A stretch of DNA of 64,000 bases. Origin: Euborellia annulipes. Lineage: Eukaryota > Arthropoda > Insecta > Dermaptera > Anisolabididae. Each line of letters opens with the position of its first letter. Position 1 is the first letter of the stretch. This document shows positions 57,185 through 64,000 of this stretch, one piece after another. The stretch spans positions 62,001 to 126,000 of the forward strand of contig JAKCPI010011779.1 in the NCBI GenBank assembly GCA_023213315.1, written 5' to 3'. The notes under the pieces were generated by a model. It saw only the letters and a list, made by a program, of their open reading frames with translations, did not search any database and was not told the DNA's origin. A program made the position numbers and the translations under genes.

Positions 57185-58075
57185 GATTTAGTTTAAACAA
57201 TTGGTGTGAGTAGGCTGCACAAACCTTCTCTTACCTTCAATAATTGAAAGAAGTTTTCATCTAATTATAGATAAATAACACAACTACTAAGTTTCAAAAG
57301 GTTTTTATTCTCAACTTATGCGCATTTCGACATCATCTTCAGAGCTATGACACAAACTGTTTATGAGCTATGACCCAAACTGTTTGTATCATATCTCTGA
57401 GGATTATGTTTTTACTTTGAAATGCGCATAAGGTAAAAATAAAAACCTTTTCAAACTTAACCTACCACAAACTGTTAGTGTCATAGCTCTTAAGATGAAT
57501 AAATAACACTAGTCTAAGTTTCAAAAGATTTTTATTTTTAGCTTATGCGCATTTTGAAGTTAACACATCATGTTCAGAGCTATTGCACAAACAAACCTGC
57601 CATAGCTTTGAAGATGATGTCGAAATGCGTTTGACATTTGAATTCAATATATAAATTTTATAAATATAGAAAGATATTTATATTTTGTAGTCATGGATTC
57701 ATATTCTTTCTTATGAAGTAATTAAGTAAAGTGTGATTCAAACAATTTTGAGAGATTTTGAAGTGCATCTAAAAAAGAAGTGTGATTTTTAAACAAAATC
57801 GTTGAGCGAATTTTGAGAAAATCGATAAAAACTGAAAACATCAGTAAAGTAGACTAGTACTTTTAAACCGATTTTGTTCAAAATCTTGGTGTTACCTTCC
57901 AGGGAGGTGCCTAACTTGAATATCAAATTTAAACCTCCTGGCTGTTTTGGTTCTTGAGATATTTTCTTCATAAAAAGATTATTTTCCGGAACCCTTTTTG
58001 GAATCAGGGGACCACAAATTTCAATCAAAATCTCTACATCGAATGGAAACCTAACAACATATTACTATAATATTT
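57185..58075 (+). repeat. Family B copy split by element E insertions
   Basis: B left end (AATTGGTGTGAGTAGGCTGC, TTCTCTTACCTTCAATAATT) runs to about 57255, E sequence occupies about 57258-57625, and B resumes at about 57636 with GAATTCAATATATAAATTTT, GTAAAGTAGACTAGTACTTT and TCTCTACATCGAATGGAAAC. Confidence 0.75.
57258..57625. repeat. Element E, two adjacent copies
   Basis: First copy about 57258-57480 (TTTTCATCTAATTATAGATA, AACTTATGCGCATTTCGACA, inverted right arm to AAACTTAACCTACCAC). Second about 57480-57625 (AACACTAGTCTAAGTTTCAA, TAGCTTATGCGCATTTTGAA). Stem II of the hammerhead-like motif is deleted or degraded in both. Confidence 0.8.
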
Positions 58076-58600
58076 AAAGAAAAAATTTTAATTTAAAATT
58101 TCCCAGATCAGTATAATCCCTAAAATCGATGAATATATATATATTATATAGTAAAAGGGTTGAGAAAGAATAGAGAAATAAATACAAATGAAGGTATATT
58201 TTAATAATTTTTCAAAACAAGATACAAAAGCGGAAGATTTACCCTAAATAATAAACCAGCCAAGGGGCTTGCTTTTCCCTGGTCAACCCTCATTGGAAGT
58301 TATAGGGCTGTTCATGGAAATTGCAAGACTAACCGTGAGAATTCTTTATTTTCTTTTTATTCCAACCCATGCGTTGAGTTTGTTATCATTTGTGATAACC
58401 TACCTAGCACGTTCAATGAATTATTTTATTTCTTATTTTTAAAGTACAATGAAAACAAGCACTTGAAAAACTATAAAGAAAATTTTCAACTATTCCGATC
58501 GTAACTCTAATTCACAGGTTTATAAATGGTGCTTCGCAACATTCTCCCCCTCCCCTCCTCCTGGCCCGAAAAATTTTTGGTTTCAAATATGGACCATGGT
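58076..58600. other. AT-rich stretch, no gene seen
   Basis: A mixed patch at 58240-58400 (AACCAGCCAAGGGGCTTGC) has no domain or repeat match within the window. Confidence 0.35.
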
Positions 58601-58610
58601 AAAGCATGAA

Positions 58611-58785
58611 CATGGGCGTAACTAAAGAAATTGGCTGGGGGAGGCCAAGGGGACCAGCTATCCTCCGGGGGGGCCTGGAAAGCCCCATATTTTCTCATTT
58701 TTGCTTGGGGCAGGGAGCTTTCTGGGGGGGGGGGGGCACGAGCCTTCTGCCCCCCCCCCCCCCGGCACCCCTAGTTATGCCCATG
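58611..58785. mobile_element. hAT-like MITE with perfect 8-bp duplication
   Basis: 175 bp. CATGGGCGTAACTA and TAGTTATGCCCATG are inverted, related to the termini at 11348. AGCATGAA flanks both sides (58603-58610, 58786-58793). G-runs and C-runs face each other inside. A 75-codon frame across it is incidental. Confidence 0.9.
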
Positions 58786-59105
58786 AGCATGAAGGATTTG
58801 AGCTACGAGGCTGAAATTTTATATTTAAGTTAGACACCACTCTGAGGCGTAAAAAAAAGCTTTTGAACAAAATCGTCCAAAATGTACTAGTACTTAACTG
58901 ATGTACTTATTATAATTATACTTATTATTATCTATGGCGATAGTGCGAGTTACCGTTTTACACCACCCCCTATAATTTTCCCCTTCCTAAGAGGCTCTTT
59001 TTAGTGTTATAGCGGTTCAGAAATCATAATTTCAATTAAATAATACAATGAAAACAACTTACCAAAGATAAAAGAAAGTTGTGTGCCCATCACACCAGAT
59101 TTTTG
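58786..59105 (-). repeat. Family B fragments
   Basis: GCATGAAGGATTTGAGCTAC, GCTGAAATTTTATATTTAAG, TGTACTAGTACTTAACTGAT (to about 58915), an unrelated GC-neutral stretch, then the terminal piece AAAAGAAAGTTGTGTGC with CACACCAGATTTTTG at 59070-59105. Confidence 0.72.
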
Positions 59106-59109
59106 ATGT

Positions 59110-59955
59110 AGTTTTCTATAGTTTAAATTAAATTTAAAAAAAAGATGAATATCTTTAAAATATCATTTATATAATGAGATTTTTATTTGGATAACCTCAA
59201 ATCCTCAGATCCTCTCTCTCTCACCCTTAATTGACGACGGTTATTTATTTATTGAATCTACGTATATTACTCGTTTATTTTTCATGCTTTTTGCTCCGCG
59301 TCATTATCATCTTTTACCTCATTCTTTTTCTAACTGCTTTCTAAATGATCCCAGCATCGCCTCTCTCTCGAAAATTAAAGCTTTCATTAAGATTTTAATT
59401 ATAACTAGGTCTCCATTTAAATGATTCTATGATAATATATCAAAATACGCTATTTTAATGAAGAAAGTAGGCATACAACAGTAGATTAATTTTGTGTAGA
59501 TACATTAAACTTAATCAAACCTTTGTGAAAAAGATAAAAAAAAAAAAAAAAATTAATTAAATCCGAACAACTCGTGCTTTTATAAATTACTTATTTTTGA
59601 GATGCTTCATGGAGTTATACTTTTTATATTAAATTTATTTATTACTTCTGTTTTTGACTTTTATTTAATCATGTTTTTTTTTTTTTTAATATTTTGGGTG
59701 AAAAAGTGATTTTAAAATATTTACTGGTTTTAATGGTTAGAGTTTATTTTATTTAAAAAAATTATATTAATTATTAAAAATCATAAAATTTACATGATTT
59801 TTTTCAATATATTTTAAAATGTATTTACTTTTGCATTGAGGGCTTAGCGTTTAAGGCTGTGATAAAAATTTGGTGTGAATAATTGCACATAAAACCAATA
59901 TATAGGCTATTTAAATCCCACTAGTATAGAACCCTATAATTACGAGTATATTATT
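59110..59955. other. AT-rich non-coding stretch
   Basis: Nothing recognised except a short family B-like end (AAATTTGGTGTGAATAATTG) at about 59865. Confidence 0.45.
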
Positions 59956-59959
59956 TATT

Positions 59960-60090
59960 TATATTTTTTCATCTAATTATACATAACTAGGTTAAGTTTC
60001 AAAAGGTTTTTATTATTAGCTTATGCGCATTTCGACGTTAACACACCATCTTCAGAGCTATGGCACAAACAGTTTTCATCTAATTATAGA
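59960..60090. repeat. Element E half copy with intact hammerhead-like core
   Basis: AACTAGGTTAAGTTTCAAAA, then TTAGCTTATGCGCATTTCGA and CACACCATCTTCAGAGCTAT. On the minus strand this gives the best hammerhead-like motif in the window (see 60017-60060). Confidence 0.85.
60017..60060 (-). ncRNA. Candidate type-I hammerhead ribozyme motif
   Basis: Minus-strand order: stem I strand TAGCT (60060-60056), core CTGAAGA (60055-60049), one extra U (60048), stem II GGTG (60047-60044) with hexaloop and partner CGTC (60037-60034), GAA (60033-60031), stem III AU (60030-60029) with loop GCGC and partner AU (60024-60023), cleavage-site A (60022), then AGCTA (60021-60017) pairing with the first strand. All conserved core residues are present. 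The extra U before stem II and the 2-bp stem III are departures from the canonical fold. Activity is unproven. Confidence 0.45.
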
Positions 60091-60540
60091 TAAATAAACA
60101 ACACTAGTTTCAAAAGGTTTTTATTCTCAACTTATGCGCATTTTGACATCATCTTCAGACCTATGACCCAAACTGTTTGTGAGCTATGATCCAAACTGTT
60201 TGTGAGCTATGATCCAAACTGTTTGTGAGCTATGACCCAAACTGTTTTTGAGCTATGACCCAAACAGTTTGTGAGCTATGACCCAAACTGTTTTGAGCTA
60301 TGATCCAAACTGTTTGAAAAAAGTGAGCTATGACCCAAACTGTTTTTGAGCTATGATCCAAACTGTTTGTGAGCTATGACCCAAACTGTTTTTGAGCTAT
60401 GATCCAAACAGTTTGCGAGCTATGACCCAAACTGTTTGTGTCATAGCTCTGAGGATGATGTTTTTAGGTTTAAATGCGCATAAGCTAAAAATAAAAACCT
60501 TTTCAAACTTAACCTACCACAAACTGTTAGTGTCATAGCT
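60091..60540. repeat. Element E copy expanded by a 23-bp minisatellite
   Basis: Left arm TTTCAAAAGGTTTTTATTCT, ACTTATGCGCATTTTGACAT; right arm TAAATGCGCATAAGC and AAACCTTTTCAAACTTAACC. Between them (60158-60439) are about 12 units of GAGCTATGACCCAAACTGTT+TGT, one with a 7-bp A-rich insert. Confidence 0.9.
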
Positions 60541-60800
60541 CTTAAGATGAATAAATAACACTAGTCTAAGTTTCAAAAGATTTTTATTTTTAGCTTATGC
60601 GCATTTTGACGTTATCTCATCATGTTCAGAGTTATGGCACAAACAAATCTGCCATAGCTTTGAAGATGATGTGTTAACGTCGAAATGCACATAATCTAAA
60701 AATAAAAAAACTTTTGAAACTTACCCTAGTGTTATTTATTTATCTATAATTAGATGAAATTTTATTAAATTTAAGAATGTTTCCATTTATGTAAACGGCG
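60530..60800. repeat. Element E copy, complete with 3' tail
   Basis: AACACTAGTCTAAGTTTCAA, TTTTTAGCTTATGCGCATTT, inverted right arm with GAAGATGATGTGTTAACG then TCGAAATGCACATAATCTAA, AACTTACCCTAGTGTTATT, and tail AATGTTTCCATTTATG. Right-arm core is TTGAAGA, one change from CTGAAGA. Confidence 0.85.
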
Positions 60801-60834
60801 TATTCTTTGGATTACATATTATTTATATTTAATT

Positions 60835-60955
60835 ATTCTGACAACCATCTCTCATATTTTGTCTATGGGGTACAAAAATAAAGGAAATCTCAAACAATTT
60901 CAAATTTTATCATCTAAAAAAAAATTGATTTACGAATTTTAATCTATTTAACACG
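60835..60955 (+). repeat. Family B internal fragment
   Basis: TGACAACCATCTCTCATATT, TATGGGGTACAAAAATAAAG and ATTGATTTACGAATTTTAAT match the middle of family B. Confidence 0.65.
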
Positions 60956-61339
60956 ATAACAATTTTTTAATCTATAAAGTAAACTATGCATAGAATTTGA
61001 GAATACTATTTAATTTTGAATAACAAATTCAAAACATGTGAAAGTTGTATGGCTTCATAGACTTTTTTTTTTAACAAAGTGTCAAAACATTTTTTTTTTC
61101 TCTTTTATCTCTATTGATAATGAAAATGATATAAAAAAAATAGTAATTAAATTTGAACATTTTTTTTTTTTTAGATAATTGAACGAAAATGCTCATTATT
61201 CTAATTCAGAGAATTTTATCAATTGACCGAATGGATATTTATTGATTTTTATCTAACAATGTTTTATTATTCATAGTTAATTTAACGTCAATTTTCAAAC
61301 AGATCTGGTTATTTAGATTTGATGATTTTTTTTTTTTGT

Positions 61340-61405
61340 GAAAAAACATTCGGGATTCGAACACGAACTGTGATGCAATCCGGAGATAAACAGATGTGAC
61401 CAAAT
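61340..61405 (-). repeat. tRNA-like SINE scrap
   Basis: Minus strand GTGTTCGAATCCCGAATG contains a B-box match; upstream GTCACATCTGTTTATCTCC is unassigned. Confidence 0.4.
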
Positions 61406-61900
61406 GAAATAGTGTTGATAATGTTAATTTGAAAAATTTGCATTTCTTTCATCCGTGATTTGATTAAAGAATAAATAAATCTATCAGAGTGAAATAATAT
61501 TAAAGAAAAAGATTAAAATAGTCAGGCCGTTTTTAGAATTAAATAAATCCCTTTGCTCATATGCAAACAAATTGAACTTGATCAATTGAGATAAATTCGT
61601 AAGTTTTTTTTTCTGAATTAAAATCGAAAATATAATATTCGTTTTTGTGAATTAAAATAACCTATTTGAAAATCTAATTTGCCTTTTTTTCAATTAAAAT
61701 TAATATTTTCGTAAAATAGTGCTTTTTTCATATCGAAATAACTTATTCAACCGAAAATCAAACTAAACTTTTCCGAATTAAATCTTTAAGCAAATTTTAC
61801 TTTTTATAGACCTAAATCAATCTATTTATTCGCAAATGTAATAATCAAATTAACATATAGTAAAAAATGTAATTAAGTTTTTTATTATAAAATTAATATT
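61406..61900. other. AT-rich non-coding stretch
   Basis: Nothing recognised. Confidence 0.45.
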
Positions 61901-61901
61901 T

Positions 61902-62018
61902 ATATTTAAGTAACTCAAAAGGCCGAAGAAAGTTTTGCTGAGTATAAATCGGCAGATCCTTGGTTCAACTCCCGGTGATACCTACTTTTTTCGGCTCTTT
62001 GAGTTACGTAAATATAAA
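61902..62018. repeat. Small inverted-repeat element around a tRNA-like segment
   Basis: TTTAAGTAACTCAAAAGGCC and GGCTCTTTGAGTTACGTAAA are inverted (about 30 bp each). The centre (61940-61980) reads GCTGAGTATAAATCGGCAG and CTTGGTTCAACTCCCGGTG, closely resembling the anticodon and T-arm half of the tRNA-like palindrome at 14052-14283. Confidence 0.7.
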
Positions 62019-62154
62019 TATAAATTATAAATAATTCCCTGTCTTGGATTTACAAGTCAATCTGTCTTTATTATTTTTATGAAAAGTTCCTTGGTTGATC
62101 AAACTGGAGCTCGGTCGTTTATTTATTTATTATTTATTTTTTTTTTGATAAAAT

Positions 62155-62575
62155 TGGAAAAAACTAAAAAAGTACATCAGTAAAGTACTAGTACTCGCGA
62201 AGTCTTCCAAAAACGAAATTAAACGTAACTTGTTTTGAATATCTCAAAAAATAAATATTTAAAAAGAAATGTTTAAAGAAAATTGGAAAATACTAAAAAA
62301 GTACATCAGTACACTAGTACTCGAGGTTTCCCAAAGACGCGAACGAGCGCAATTCGATTTGTATACCAGAAAAATTGAAAGAAATCGTTAAAGCGAATTT
62401 CGAGAAAAGTCTAAAAAACTAAAAAAAGTACTAGTACATCAGTAAAATACTAGTACCCAAATTTTCCCAAAGATAAGATCTAGCCGGTACCGAAAATAGT
62501 ATATATTTAAAATTTGAAAAAAATCGTTAGAGCCGTTTTCGAAAACTGATGTGCTTACAAACAAACAAACATGAC
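62155..62575 (+). repeat. Family B-related array
   Basis: The block AAAAAGTACATCAGTAAAGT followed by ACTAGTACTC occurs at about 62168, 62299 and (rearranged) 62426, each followed by a TTTCCCAAAGA-type phrase. ATCGTTAGAGCC near 62523 continues the family. The spacing suggests divergent tandem duplication. Confidence 0.65.
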
Positions 62576-62579
62576 AATG

Positions 62580-63834
62580 CTAGTTTTAGTCTAAGATATA
62601 ACAATTAACCTATTTGCAATCAAAATTAACGTATTCACAAATTAAATTATTCTTTTTAGAAATTGCCTATTTCCGAATCAAATTTATATTTTGTGAAATC
62701 GAAGAGAAAAACATGGTAATGTTTTTATAATTACTTATGGACCAACATATGATATATATAATTCTTTATTGAACCATGTATTAGTATATTTTTTAGAAAT
62801 TTTTATCCAATAAATTAATCATATTTGGGACCGTGTTAAATTAATTCAATAATTCAATATACTGTATGTAAAATTATATAAAAGATAGGGTTTGTATCAT
62901 AAGGATTGGGAAGTAAAAAGTTTAAAAGACTATAGGCAGGATAACTTAACTTTTTTTTAGATTATTTTATAATCCTTAAATTTAGAAACCGTTTAAAAGT
63001 TCAATTAATTTTCAATTTGGAATTCAAATTTTGGTAATAATTTTTATATTTATAAAAACTGAATGTCTTTCTAATCCTTCGCTCCCAGAAAACTATTGAA
63101 TTTATTATTTTCAGGGTGGGTTTCTTCAAAACTGAATTTTATTCATTGCGAAAAATTCAAATAAAAATTTGTATTATATAAATGATTAATTGTTAAAATA
63201 AAAACCGCAAAGTTTCTTCCTTTATTCAAATTGTCTCATTTACCCCTTTTATGGACATTTATGTCAAACATCAAAAGAGCAGGGATAGGATATTCAATTT
63301 CCCTACTCTATTCAAGTCTGTATAATAGTGTGAGTGTGAAAGAGAGACCAGACATCCATCCCCTTCTCTACGCCTTTGGCTAATTGTTAGAAGTTTCCAT
63401 TATTCACCTATTTCTACCCAAAAATTAAAAAAAAACTTCTACTACACTCTTCAATTTTTATTTATCATTAAAATTATTTCTTTAATAGTTCAATATTAAA
63501 CTTGTATATTTACGATCAAATCAAACATAAATAATAATTTACATTGTCATTTTTGTTTTAAAATGACCCATTTAAAAATTAACAAAACGCGTCATTTTCA
63601 AAAAAAAATACACTCGCTGTGATTTTATATTAGCATTAAAAAATAATATCATGCGTGGAAATAAAAAAAAACAAACAAACAAACAAACAATGAAAAATCA
63701 AATTGATCCGCAATATTAATCTTTAATTATTCTATAGCTCTGCCAAATTAATTAACAAAGAAATGATTTTTTTTTCTAAATTAACTAGTTTGATTTTTTT
63801 TATGAAAATATAAATAAGAAATAAATTCCCATTC
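62580..63834. other. AT-rich non-coding stretch
   Basis: (AAAC)n at about 63668-63690. A mixed patch at 63300-63400 (AGAGAGACCAGACATCCATC) is unassigned. Confidence 0.4.
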
Positions 63835-64000
63835 TGCTCAGGGGCCCACAGCTTGTGGGTACGTGGATGGCGACCACGAGCTACCCGAGCTGGGACTGGC
63901 AGTCCTTCTGTTCTTTAAATGTCTGTCCCTTCCTTCTTTATTTTCAACAGGCGACAGACCGTGCGACGGACCGGCCTGTTCTATTTCTTCCGGTCGCAAA
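63835..64000 (+). mobile_element. SINE A, copy cut by the window end
   Basis: GCTCAGGGGCCCACAGCTTG, TACGTGGATGGCGACCACG, CTACCCGAGCTGGGACTGGC, ACAGACCGTGCGACGGACC and CGGTCGCAAA follow the order of the 781 copy. Both head hairpins are intact. The 3' part lies beyond the window. Confidence 0.85.

Noticed and set aside
60158..60439. CRISPR-like array
   Set aside because: The 23-bp units are directly adjacent with no spacers, and the context is a eukaryotic foldback element. It is a minisatellite.

Overview
The window looks like animal nuclear DNA, most likely arthropod. It is strongly AT-rich, full of homopolymer and dinucleotide tracts, has no long open reading frames, and holds one convincing pair of spliced protein-coding exons. 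Those exons (minus strand, 5476-5681 and 2608-2743) encode most of the first immunoglobulin domain of a Beaten-path (Beat) family cell-adhesion protein, a family known from arthropods. Both have consensus splice sites and compatible phases. The signal-peptide exon (expected at higher coordinates) and the second-Ig exon (expected below position 1) were not found. Everything above 5682 is therefore either the long first intron of this gene or upstream sequence. I cannot name the species.

The rest is a dense mosaic of non-autonomous mobile elements. (1) Family A is a SINE-sized retroposon of about 220-240 bp (781-1001, tandemly duplicated to about 1256; 22525-22762; 48679-48748; 63835-64000), with target-site duplications in two copies. 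(2) Family D is a tRNA-derived SINE with recognisable A and B boxes and a 3' tail that recurs alone next to (AATA)n. (3) Family B is an AT-rich element of about 600-750 bp with hairpins at both ends and an AGTACTAGTACT core; at least 18 fragments are seen. (4) Family C is a GC-richer companion. (5) Foldback families E, F, G, H, K, M and N include local palindromes and one inverted pair about 8 kb apart. (6) Terminal-inverted-repeat DNA elements include six hAT-like elements (five with clear duplications of about 8 bp), one Harbinger-like with a TAA duplication, and one Tc1/mariner-like with TA. (7) One decayed non-LTR reverse transcriptase lies near 56.6-56.95 kb.

The most interesting signal is a hammerhead-ribozyme-like motif in the foldback families. 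The best copy (60017-60060, minus, family E) has stem I, a CTGANGA core, stem II, GAA and a short stem III ending in an NUH cleavage triplet, all in type-I order, but with one extra nucleotide between core and stem II. Related CTGANGA-N-stem-GAAA arrangements recur at more than ten other sites in several apparently different families.

By region: 0-6 kb Beat exons, SINE A and foldbacks E and H; 6-18 kb families B, C, D, F, a hAT-like MITE and tRNA-like palindromes; 18-29 kb minisatellite element G, nested A-in-B, hAT-like and Harbinger-like MITEs; 29-43 kb mostly AT-rich DNA with inverted pair N, F copies, E copies and a mariner-like element; 43-52 kb a tandemly amplified B copy, SINE D, hAT-like elements with internal repeats and element K; 52-64 kb element M, B copies, the RT relic, a 12-unit minisatellite inside E, and a final SINE A cut by the window edge. 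I saw no convincing rRNA, functional tRNA, CRISPR, operon or bacterial-type feature.
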